Source: Chlamydiota bacterium
GTDB taxonomy: Bacteria > Chlamydiota > Chlamydiia > Chlamydiales > Waddliaceae
Assembly: GCA_011065005.1 (NCBI GenBank)
Contig: JAAKFP010000185.1
Location: 1-5,475, forward strand
Direction of reading: 5' to 3'
Length of the DNA stretch: 5,475 nucleotides
The notes beneath the pieces were generated by a model. It was not told the origin of the DNA and made no database searches. It worked only from the letters and a program-made list of their open reading frames with translations. Each line of letters begins with the position of its first letter. Within the stretch, counting starts at the first letter, position 1. The position numbers were made by a program, and so were the translations under genes. Shown here piece by piece: positions 1 through 5,475 of this stretch.

Positions 1-50
1 GGAATCGATGATCGGATAAATTGGAATATGCACAACTAAGCTCCCCACCC

Positions 51-72
51 TGCTGATCATCTGCTAATCATC
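51..72. repeat. 11-bp tandem duplication in the leader
   Basis: Two directly adjacent 11-bp units, tgctgatcatc (51-61) and tgctaatcatc (62-72), differ only at their fifth base (G versus A). The repeat lies between the 5' end of the window and the candidate promoter of the operon. Two copies this short could be a simple slippage duplication or a weak protein-binding site. No function can be assigned from sequence alone. Confidence 0.5.
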
Positions 73-101
73 TTTACTCTATTCCCGGCCTCTGGTATTT
101 A
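73..101 (+). promoter_or_regulatory. possible sigma70-type promoter for the operon
   Basis: A TTTACT box at 73-78 matches the -35 consensus TTGACA at four positions. It is 17 bp upstream of TATTTA at 96-101, which is preceded by an extended -10 TG at 93-94 (TGgTAT). The -10 itself is poor, because its last three bases do not fit TATAAT. Transcription would begin near 108 and give a leader of about 18 nt. An alternative -10, TATATT at 110-115, has no matching -35. The real promoter may also lie outside the window, if the operon extends further upstream. Confidence 0.22.
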
Positions 102-125
102 AATGAGGGTATATTATTTAACCTC

Positions 126-2405
126 ATGGCAACTATGATTTTTTCCTGTTTTCGATTTTTCCGCCCCTTCTGTATTTTCCTCTTTGCCTTTTGTCTTTTT
201 TCTCAGTTTCTTTCTGCGGAGATCGCTTTGCTCAGTTTAAGGGGGCATTTGGGAAAGGAGGAGGTCGCTAGAGCGCGGGAGATTCTTGAGCAAGTTGAGA
301 AAGAGAAGACTGAGGAGCTAATTGTTGAAATGAATTCTGCGACGGGTGATTTGCACTCTGTGTTAGAGTTGGCGAAGGGGATCTATGCTCTTAAGGCGGA
401 ACAACATACGAAAGTGATTGTTTACCTCAAAGACAATGCGTTAGGGCCTGCAGCTGTTATCCCTTTTCTTTCTGATGAGCTATACATCTCGTTTTTTGTC
501 TCTTGGGGAGATGTTTCTTTGGGATCGGTCGATGTTTTGCCAACAAATATTTTACGCAATACTGTGGTCAGTTTGATTTCTCCTGATCATCCGAATCAGT
601 CGACCCTCGTTCTTATGGCTGCTGCCATGACGGATCCATCACTACAGGTTATAGATGACAATGGCTGGAAGATAGTGAAGGGGGATTTCCCTCGGGTGAT
701 CTCTTCTAACAGTGAGACTTTGGTTGTTAACCACAATCAGTTGGCGAGACTAGGATTGATTTCGGGGACGATGTCTCTAAATACTTTTCGAAACAATTTT
801 GTGCGGGGTGATGGAGAAAAGAAGGCTGTGAAAGCTATCGAGAGGGTTAAGTCAACAGAAGCTGTTTCGCGAGGTGACATTGATGCGGAGCTAATGAAAC
901 ATATTACGTTCGATGCTGAGGGTCCAAATACAATAGGGTTGATTCAAATCGATGACAAGAACTCGATGATTTCCCAATCGACGTGGATCTATGTGAAAAA
1001 TGCTCTCGATTACTACAAAACAAAAAAAGCACGGCTTGTGATTCTAGAGTTGAATACTCCTGGTGGGGAAGTTTTCGCTGCGCAGAAGATATCTGATGCA
1101 CTAAAAGAACTCGACACCCAGTACAATATTCCTGTTGTTGCTTTTATCAACAACTGGGCGATCTCTGCGGGGGCAATGCTTGCTTATTCTTGTCGGTTTA
1201 TCACGGTGACAAAAGATGCTAGCATGGGTGCGGCAGAGCCCATCCAAGCTGGGGAAGGGGGGAAGATGGTTACCGCCTCCGAGAAGGTGAATTCAGCCTT
1301 GCGAACAGATTTTGCTAACCGTGCCGGGTTTTTCGATCGAAATTCTGATATTGCGGAAGCTATGGTCGACAAGGATATCATCTTGGTCAAGAGGTTTGGA
1401 AAAATTGTCAGGCTTGATAACGAGGAGCAGATTCGCACTTCAGGCCCTAATCCCGATGATATTATCATCGCGGAAGGGAAGCTTTTAACGCTGAGTACTG
1501 AGGAGATGATGGAGTATGGTGTCGCGGATATTCTACTCTCTCCTACAAAGACAGAATTTATTACCGAGCAGGAACAAGAGAAAGGTCAATGGCCAGCAAG
1601 TAAAATGTTGTTATTTCAATCACCGTTTTTCAAAAAGATCCCTAATGCTGTGGTAGATCTTTACAAGATGGATTGGAAAACGCGCTTTCTCGCCTTGCTT
1701 GCCAAACCTGCGGTTTCCTCCCTACTGTTTTTGGGGATGCTTATCGGCTTTTATGTTGAAATCAACTCACCAGGATTTGGTTTCCCAGGGTCTGTGGCTT
1801 TGCTTTGCCTTTTTCTTATTGTTCTGGCCAGTTTTGCTTTAGATGTGGCAAATATTCTGGAAGTTGTTCTTCTGTTAGTAGGTCTCGTGTTTATTGCTCT
1901 CGATCTATTTCTTATTCCAACATTTGGGATGTTGGGAATCGTTGGTGTGGTTTTCTTTTTTATCGGACTTTTTGGAATGATGCTTCCAGGGGTTGGAGCG
2001 ATAGATTTTGAGTTTGATACGCAAACGTTTAATGCAGCGGGTCAAGCATTTATCAAAAGGTTGGCTTGGCTGTGTGGAACACTCGTGGTTGGAGTGATAG
2101 CTATCGCTCTGATGGCGAGGTATCTGATGCCTAGCTTTAAAGGTTTTCAGCGGTTTGTTTTGGCGGGTCATGAGGAAACGGCGACGGAAGGGTATATCGC
2201 TGGACTGGATCCTAGCAAACTGCCGCAGCCCGGAAGCAAAGGAGAGGTGATGGCGACATTGCGTCCAGCAGGTAAAGTTCTGATTGCTGATGAGATCTAC
2301 GACGCAATAACTATAGGGGAGTTTGTCGAGAAGGGCACCCCGATCGTTGTGGTCAAGTTGGATGGAAGTGTAATCGTTGTGGATAAAGATTTGGAGGGTG
2401 ATTGA
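126..2405 (+). CDS. nfeD: Long NfeD: membrane-bound ClpP-class serine protease with C-terminal OB domain
   Basis: A 759-residue long-form NfeD (NfeD1b type), the proteolytic partner of flotillin/stomatin-like proteins. Residues 1-31 are a Phe/Cys-rich signal peptide with likely cleavage after LSA (31). Residues 268-480 are the S49/ClpP-like domain, with ELNTPGGEV (309-316) and AISAGA (345-350), where Ser347 is the likely nucleophile. Lys387 in SEKV is the likely general base, by comparison with the archaeal 1510-N Ser/Lys protease. Residues 33-220 look like a diverged copy of this domain in which Ser is replaced by Gly107 and no Lys occurs between 102 and 182. Several membrane segments follow at about 529-669 (roughly 529-546, 553-577, 579-620 as two, 646-669). 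The NfeD OB fold spans 685-759, with TLRPAGKV at 711-718. The start at 126 has no close Shine-Dalgarno site; GAGGG at 105-109 is 16 nt away, and Met4 (135) is a possible alternative. The family identification is strong, but the substrate is unknown; in other systems it is a hydrophobic region of stomatin. Confidence 0.93.
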   Translation: MATMIFSCFRFFRPFCIFLFAFCLFSQFLSAEIALLSLRGHLGKEEVARAREILEQVEKEKTEELIVEMNSATGDLHSVLELAKGIYALKAEQHTKVIVYLKDNALGPAAVIPFLSDELYISFFVSWGDVSLGSVDVLPTNILRNTVVSLISPDHPNQSTLVLMAAAMTDPSLQVIDDNGWKIVKGDFPRVISSNSETLVVNHNQLARLGLISGTMSLNTFRNNFVRGDGEKKAVKAIERVKSTEAVSRGDIDAELMKHITFDAEGPNTIGLIQIDDKNSMISQSTWIYVKNALDYYKTKKARLVILELNTPGGEVFAAQKISDALKELDTQYNIPVVAFINNWAISAGAMLAYSCRFITVTKDASMGAAEPIQAGEGGKMVTASEKVNSALRTDFANRAGFFDRNSDIAEAMVDKDIILVKRFGKIVRLDNEEQIRTSGPNPDDIIIAEGKLLTLSTEEMMEYGVADILLSPTKTEFITEQEQEKGQWPASKMLLFQSPFFKKIPNAVVDLYKMDWKTRFLALLAKPAVSSLLFLGMLIGFYVEINSPGFGFPGSVALLCLFLIVLASFALDVANILEVVLLLVGLVFIALDLFLIPTFGMLGIVGVVFFFIGLFGMMLPGVGAIDFEFDTQTFNAAGQAFIKRLAWLCGTLVVGVIAIALMARYLMPSFKGFQRFVLAGHEETATEGYIAGLDPSKLPQPGSKGEVMATLRPAGKVLIADEIYDAITIGEFVEKGTPIVVVKLDGSVIVVDKDLEGD
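2393..2398 (+). promoter_or_regulatory. Shine-Dalgarno site that sets the start of the short NfeD
   Basis: GGAGGG lies inside the last codons of the long NfeD, 8 nt before ATG 2407. The same reading frame opens earlier at ATG 2377, but that position has no purine-rich site before it and would add ten residues (starting MWIKIWRV) ahead of the membrane segment. The spacing therefore favours 2407, just after the upstream stop at 2403-2405, which implies translational coupling. Confidence 0.75.
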
Positions 2406-2406
2406 G

Positions 2407-2877
2407 ATGATGCCATTTATTCTTTTAGGGGTCGGTCTTTTGTTGATATTTTTTGAATTTTACCTTCCTGGAGGGGTTTTGGGGGTCCTTGGGGGTGCTG
2501 TTGTTATTGGGAGTATTATAGTCTTCGCGATGCAATATGAGTCCCTCGTGGCGATCATTCTCTTTGCAATTTGCTCAATCGTTGCCGTTGGGTTTTTATT
2601 TAAGTTTGCTCTGTGGAAAATAAGAAATGCGGAACCGGGGATGAGCATCTATTCTGATAGTCATCAGGAGGGGTATGTCGCATCCACGTTTGACAAAAGC
2701 GTTATAGGAAAAGTTGGCGTTGTCGAATCTGATCTTAAACCTGGTGGGCATATCACCATTGAAGGAAAAAAACATCTGGCCATCTCTCTGAGCGGTTATA
2801 TCACGAAAGGTTCTGAAGTAATCATCGTTGGTGGTCAAGGGGAAAGTTTAACAGTTAAACATTACAAGAAGGATTAA
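2407..2877 (+). CDS. Short NfeD-family membrane protein with OB domain, no protease domain
   Basis: A 156-residue protein of the NfeD family without a ClpP-like domain. Three hydrophobic segments (about residues 3-20, 23-43 and 47-69) are followed by a soluble NfeD OB-fold domain at about 88-156. That domain has the family pattern GKVGVVESDLKPGG (101-114), then HITIEGKKHLA and a Gly-rich end. Its EGYVA (88-92) matches EGYIA in the upstream long NfeD, so the two C-terminal domains are paralogous. NfeD OB domains are thought to contact flotillin/stomatin proteins, and floA begins 6 nt downstream. The likely role is an accessory subunit or scaffold of FloA microdomains. Its start is one base beyond the upstream stop codon, in a different frame. 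Two Met codons (2407 and 2410) stand together, and 2407 is better placed relative to GGAGGG. Confidence 0.88.
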   Translation: MMPFILLGVGLLLIFFEFYLPGGVLGVLGGAVVIGSIIVFAMQYESLVAIILFAICSIVAVGFLFKFALWKIRNAEPGMSIYSDSHQEGYVASTFDKSVIGKVGVVESDLKPGGHITIEGKKHLAISLSGYITKGSEVIIVGGQGESLTVKHYKKD

Positions 2878-2883
2878 AGAATC

Positions 2884-3909
2884 ATGAACAATCTATTGTT
2901 AGTCAATGAATTCAGCTTTGAATTCTACTTCATTTTCATTGTTCTGGCTATCGTTGCCATTATATTGTTGGGCATCATGGGAAAGTTTATCAGCCTGTGG
3001 TTTCAGGCTTTTGTTTCGGGAACACCGATAGCCCTTTTTAACATCATTGGAATGAGCCTGCGAAAAATTCCACCTCACATCATTGTCACGGCTCGGATTA
3101 CTTCCTACAAAGCAGGATTAAAGCAGGTATCGGTCTCAGACCTTGAAACACATTTCCTAGCAGGTGGACGTGTCACTGAGGTGGTACGGTCGATGATTGC
3201 TGCGGATAAAGCGAATATTCCTTTAGATTGGCGGCAGGCTACGGCGATTGATCTTGCGGGAAGAGATCTTCGTGAGGCAATAACAACCTCTGTCTATCCG
3301 AAAGTGATCGACTGTCCCAGTCATGGAGGATTCATGACGGGGGTTGCCAAAGATGGTATTCAGGTGCATGTCCGTGCAAGGGTTACCGTTCGAACAAATA
3401 TTCAGCAGTTGGTCGGTGGAGCCACAGAGGATACCATCATTGCTCGAGTAGGTGAAGGGATTGTTAGCGCCATTGGAGGTTCTGAGACACACATGACGGT
3501 TCTGGAGTCACCCCAGGAGATTTCCAAGCTGGTCTTGGAAAAGGGGCTAGACGCCTCAACAGCGTTTATGATTCTCTCCATTGATATTGTGGAGATGAAG
3601 CTTGGAGAAAACATTGGCGCAAGATTGCGGGCAGAAAAAGCGGAAGCGGATATGCGCATCTTCCAGGCCGAAGCGGAAAAACGTCGGGCGATGGCTGTCG
3701 CTATGGAGCAGGAGAATGTAGCCAAAGTCAAGGATATGGAAGCTAAGTTTATCGAAGCAAGAGCTGCGGTTCCTCATGCGATAGCTGAGGCTTTCAAAGC
3801 AGGAAAGCTGGGCGTGATGGACTATTACCGTTTCCAAAACATACAAGCCGACACAGATATGCGCTCTTCTATCGCAAGTCCTGAAGAGGGCGGTCGGAAA
3901 GGTGAGTGA
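2884..3909 (+). CDS. floA: Flotillin-like protein FloA (YqfA family)
   Basis: A 341-residue FloA, slightly longer than the Bacillus protein (about 331). FloA inserts in the inner membrane and organises membrane microdomains that affect fluidity, secretion and signalling. An N-terminal hydrophobic hairpin segment covers about 15-37. The conserved body then follows: GMSLRKIPP (56-64), ETHFLAGG (88-95), [12 protein letters not shown] (121-132), [17 protein letters not shown] (163-179), [14 protein letters not shown] (182-195) and GLDASTAF (221-228). Next comes a charged Ala/Glu-rich coiled coil (about 245-300), and the family's closing block [21 protein letters not shown] (307-327). An SHGG insertion at 146-149 interrupts a stretch that is shorter in the Bacillus protein as I recall it. 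The Shine-Dalgarno AAGAAGGA (2866-2873) is 10 nt before ATG. The assignment is secure. Confidence 0.97.
   Translation: MNNLLLVNEFSFEFYFIFIVLAIVAIILLGIMGKFISLWFQAFVSGTPIALFNIIGMSLRKIPPHIIVTARITSYKAGLKQVSVSDLETHFLAGGRVTEVVRSMIAADKANIPLDWRQATAIDLAGRDLREAITTSVYPKVIDCPSHGGFMTGVAKDGIQVHVRARVTVRTNIQQLVGGATEDTIIARVGEGIVSAIGGSETHMTVLESPQEISKLVLEKGLDASTAFMILSIDIVEMKLGENIGARLRAEKAEADMRIFQAEAEKRRAMAVAMEQENVAKVKDMEAKFIEARAAVPHAIAEAFKAGKLGVMDYYRFQNIQADTDMRSSIASPEEGGRKGE
3899..3904 (+). promoter_or_regulatory. Shine-Dalgarno site that sets the start of the gene after floA
   Basis: AAGGTG at the very end of floA lies 7 nt before ATG 3912. A GTG at 3906, in the same frame and overlapping the floA stop codon, is a possible earlier start adding two residues, but it would sit almost on top of this site. 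ATG 3912 is therefore preferred, leaving a 2-nt gap after the floA stop. Confidence 0.65.
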
Positions 3910-3911
3910 CG

Positions 3912-4499
3912 ATGACATTTATTGAGTTTATTGGATTTATCATCACCATGATTATTTTCTTCTTTCTGGTCCTAAAGCAGGCTAAGGGCCAGCAGCGGCG
4001 TGCTCCTGAGGTTTCGGAGGAGGAGAATGAGGAGGAAGGTGAGGAACAGGAAACCGCTGTTAGGGAGTTGTTGGAGTCTCTAAATATTAAAGTTGAGGGA
4101 AAGCTCCCGAAAGTTGAAAGGAAGCAAGAGAAAGCGATACCTCCTCCGCTTCCGGAGGGTATGGAGCTCCCCGAAGTTGAAATGCCCAAAGAAAAATTTG
4201 CCTATGAGGGTGTTGAAAAAGACAAACGCCTGATCGAAACGGAGCTGAGGCGATTGTGGAAAAAGCCAAAAACACCTGCTATTTTAAGTAAGTTTGGATA
4301 TGGGGAAAAAGAGGTTTTTAGAACACCTCATAAAGGGAGTCGTGTGACTTCAGAAGAATTACAGCCCCATCATGAAGAAGCATTTCAGATACTCAAGAGA
4401 CAGCAGTCTCGTGTCCGACAAACTATTAGAGAGCTGGACTCTCTTAAGGATGCTGTCATCATCAGGGAGATTTTAGGGCCTCCTAAAGGTTTGGAATAA
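3912..4499 (+). CDS. Unrecognised single-span membrane protein linked to FloA
   Basis: I do not recognise this 195-residue protein. One membrane segment lies at about residues 4-21 (very Ile/Phe-rich), with a basic flank after it (KQAKGQQRR, 22-30). This predicts a cytoplasmic body of about 170 residues and no cleavage. A highly acidic stretch follows at 36-47 (EEENEEEGEEQE), then a Pro/Glu/Lys-rich low-complexity linker (about 60-100, with PPPLPEGMELPEVEMP at 77-92). A predicted helical, charged part covers 102-118 and 146-182. The C-terminus has a compact hydrophobic motif, AVIIREILGPPKGL (181-194). That ending resembles the conserved 'EILGPP' tail I recall from small hypothetical proteins of PVC bacteria. 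The tight link to floA (2-nt gap) suggests a microdomain adaptor, but no reaction or partner can be read from the sequence. The gene is real: it has a full frame, a Shine-Dalgarno site and operon spacing. Confidence 0.85.
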   Translation: MTFIEFIGFIITMIIFFFLVLKQAKGQQRRAPEVSEEENEEEGEEQETAVRELLESLNIKVEGKLPKVERKQEKAIPPPLPEGMELPEVEMPKEKFAYEGVEKDKRLIETELRRLWKKPKTPAILSKFGYGEKEVFRTPHKGSRVTSEELQPHHEEAFQILKRQQSRVRQTIRELDSLKDAVIIREILGPPKGLE

Positions 4500-4508
4500 A
4501 CAAATCTT

Positions 4509-5192
4509 ATGCTTGTAGGAGAAAAATACCTTCATGTTCAAAGTAAGATCGATGAGATCGCTGTCAAGTGCGGCCGGGATCCCAAAGAAATCTCCTTAGT
4601 TGCCGTTACGAAAGGATATGAGCTGGACCATGTCATGTCTGCCTATGATGCGGGATGTCGCGACTTTGGAGAAAATCGCGTGCAAGAAGTTTTAGACAAA
4701 ATCCCAAATGCTCCCGATGACCTGCGATGGCATCTGATCGGAACCCTTCAGAAAAATAAAGTACGAAAAGTTATCGGTAAGTTTGTCCTCATTCATTCTG
4801 TTGATTCATCGGACCTGGCAGCAAAGATCTCGCAGTGCAGCCAGGAGGTGGGTGTCGTCACTCCAGTACTTCTACAGGCGAACACCTCGGGAGAGGAATT
4901 AAAACATGGACTCACTCCCGAAGAGTGGACGTCCGTTTTTGGAGAAGTTGTCAACCTTCCAGGCATAACCGTAAAAGGGCTGATGACTATGGCGCCCTTG
5001 GAAGGGGATGAAATCGTGATCCGGAATTGCTTCTCAAAACTTCGAGAGCTGCGAGAAGACCTCCAAAAGATGGCTGGTGAGGATGTGAGAATACCTCATC
5101 TTTCTATGGGAATGACTCATGACTACCCTTATGCCATTGCTGAAGGTGCAACAATCTTACGTATCGGCACCGCAATTTTTGGTGGTGAGTGA
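4509..5192 (+). CDS. yggS: YggS/PLPBP family pyridoxal-phosphate homeostasis protein
   Basis: A 227-residue cytosolic, single-domain PLP-binding protein of the YggS/YBL036C (human PLPBP) family, of normal length. It shares the alanine racemase N-terminal TIM-barrel fold. It has no known catalytic activity and instead buffers PLP and influences amino-acid and vitamin B6 balance. The PLP lysine is Lys35 in LVAVTKGYE (30-38). Other family blocks are FGENRVQE (53-60), WHLIGTLQKNK (74-84), ANTSGEELKHG (124-134), KGLMTMAP (156-163), LSMGMTHDYPYAI (198-210) and the phosphate-binding RIGTAIFG (218-225). No motif is missing. The start at 4509 gives the usual N-terminal length but lacks a convincing Shine-Dalgarno site; a weak AAAGG is about 19 nt upstream. 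Translation probably depends on ribosomes finishing the previous gene 9 nt earlier. The link to FloA/NfeD is likely co-transcription only. Confidence 0.97.
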   Translation: MLVGEKYLHVQSKIDEIAVKCGRDPKEISLVAVTKGYELDHVMSAYDAGCRDFGENRVQEVLDKIPNAPDDLRWHLIGTLQKNKVRKVIGKFVLIHSVDSSDLAAKISQCSQEVGVVTPVLLQANTSGEELKHGLTPEEWTSVFGEVVNLPGITVKGLMTMAPLEGDEIVIRNCFSKLRELREDLQKMAGEDVRIPHLSMGMTHDYPYAIAEGATILRIGTAIFGGE

Positions 5193-5208
5193 TTGGTGTT
5201 GTGTAATT

Positions 5209-5285
5209 CACCACAGAGCACACAGAGAGGATATGAGAGAAATTAATTAAGTTCTTTCATATCCTCTCTGTGGGCTCTGTGGGTG
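5209..5285. repeat. Large CACAGAG/CTCTGTG hairpin, dispersed-repeat type, possible transcription end
   Basis: A near-perfect inverted repeat begins 17 nt after the yggS stop. Bases 5211-5241 pair with 5252-5282 over 31 positions, with one G-A mismatch (5220/5273) and one G-U pair (5237/5256), around a 10-nt AT-rich loop (attaattaag). Two more pairs (5209-5210 with 5284-5285) form across a single-base bulge at 5283. The outer part of each arm is itself a tandem repeat: CACAGAG at 5212 and 5221 on the left, CTCTGTGGG at 5266 and 5275 on the right. No T-run follows, so it is not a standard intrinsic terminator. It could still stabilise the mRNA 3' end. From memory, strings of the type CTCTGTGnnCTCTGTGG are dispersed in intergenic regions of many environmental bacteria. 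Confidence 0.85.
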
Positions 5286-5324
5286 GGCTGTCAATAATTT
5301 GTCTAAATCAGCATAAAACCAAAT

Positions 5325-5426
5325 TTAAACATGTTTCTGGAGCTCTTCCATAGTAAGGAGGCTAGAAGAAATAACCTTTACATTTAGGCTGTTATAGCTC
5401 TTCAGTTGCGAGGCGCAAATCTGCAG
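5325..5426 (-). pseudogene. Possible minus-strand coding remnant (34 codons including stop)
   Basis: Read on the minus strand from 5426 down to a TAA at 5325-5327, a 33-residue open stretch has protein-like composition: it begins LQICASQLKSYNSLNVKV and ends LLTMEELQKHV. It has no start codon near its 5' end. It is closed upstream by a TGA (5427-5429), beyond which the same frame is open to the window edge (5474-5430). The pattern of a helix, then a Val-Lys-Val strand, Ser-Ser and another helix weakly recalls the C-terminal part of transaldolase/fructose-6-phosphate aldolase proteins. It could be the decayed 3' end of a convergent gene or a chance frame. The rest of 5286-5475 shows no gene; an ATG at 5470 on the plus strand is too close to the edge to judge. 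Confidence 0.18.
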
Positions 5427-5475
5427 TCAACTTATTAGTTTCCAAAGATTTGCAACAAAGCAAGTGAAGATGATA

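Noticed and set aside
1..39. Frame 1 is open from the window edge to TAA 37-39, possibly the last 12 codons of an upstream gene.
   Set aside because: Twelve residues (ending NWNMHN) are too few to separate a real C-terminus from chance, and nothing in them is recognisable.
904..1468. Minus-strand frames opposite the protease domain of the long NfeD.
   Set aside because: The plus strand encodes the conserved catalytic region here, so the antisense frames have no independent support.
2377..2406. An earlier ATG at 2377 for the short NfeD.
   Set aside because: It lacks a Shine-Dalgarno site and would add charged residues before the first membrane segment; ATG 2407 has GGAGGG at 8 nt spacing.
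3402..3918. Long minus-strand frames (109 and 120 codons) opposite floA.
   Set aside because: They lie entirely antisense to a highly conserved gene apart from a few bases, have no recognisable motifs and no plausible operon context; they are shadows of floA codon usage.
3869..4189. A 106-codon minus-strand frame rich in Ser.
   Set aside because: The Ser-rich composition is simply the complement of the Glu/Lys-rich gene on the plus strand.
5209..5300. A standard rho-independent terminator after yggS.
   Set aside because: The stem is much longer than usual and is followed by gggctgtcaataattt rather than a T-run; it is better described as a repeat-type hairpin.
5415..5453. An 8-bp inverted repeat, GCAAATCT (5415-5422) and AGATTTGC (5446-5453), with a 23-nt spacer.
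   Set aside because: The arms are short and the loop long, so a chance match in AT-rich intergenic DNA is likely.
1..5475. CRISPR arrays, insertion sequences, tRNA or rRNA genes, and defence systems.
   Set aside because: There is no spaced direct-repeat array, transposase, terminal inverted repeat pair with target duplication, cloverleaf-like sequence or defence-type domain in the window.

Overview
The window is a compact, single-strand (+) operon of five genes (about 126-5192), followed by a non-coding tail that holds a large hairpin. In order it encodes: a long NfeD with a ClpP/S49-like serine protease domain; a short membrane NfeD; the flotillin-like protein FloA (YqfA family); an unrecognised protein with one N-terminal membrane segment; and YggS, a PLP-binding homeostasis protein. 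The first four genes are overlapping or separated by at most 6 nt, and yggS follows after 9 nt, so all five are probably one transcript.

Organism: the protein content and spacing are those of a Gram-negative bacterium. The long NfeD has a clear Sec signal peptide, and Shine-Dalgarno sites precede most starts. NfeD(long)-NfeD(short)-FloA followed by a small hypothetical gene is an arrangement I associate with the PVC superphylum (Planctomycetes, Verrucomicrobia, Lentisphaerae, environmental Chlamydiae). Base composition looks like mid-40s % GC by eye. An environmental chlamydia or a related PVC lineage is my best guess, but no feature here proves it.

Layout: 1-125 is a leader with no confident gene, a weak promoter candidate and a tiny tandem repeat. 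126-2405 is the long NfeD, whose luminal half seems to be two tandem ClpP-like domains, the first without the catalytic Ser and Lys. 2407-2877 is the short NfeD. 2884-3909 is FloA. 3912-4499 is the membrane-anchored acidic protein. 4509-5192 is YggS. 5209-5285 is a near-perfect 31-pair hairpin built from CACAGAG/CTCTGTG units. 5286-5475 has no convincing gene, though a minus-strand frame may be the remnant or 3' end of a coding region.

Working together (family knowledge plus inference): FloA assembles membrane microdomains, and NfeD proteins are its usual genomic and physical partners through their C-terminal OB-fold domains. Here FloA has two NfeD partners, one with a protease/pseudoprotease module on the far side of the membrane and one with only membrane and OB parts. 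The fourth gene is a good candidate for a further microdomain component. YggS is a soluble PLP-handling protein whose link to the rest is probably only co-transcription. I see no defence system, CRISPR, mobile element, rRNA or tRNA.
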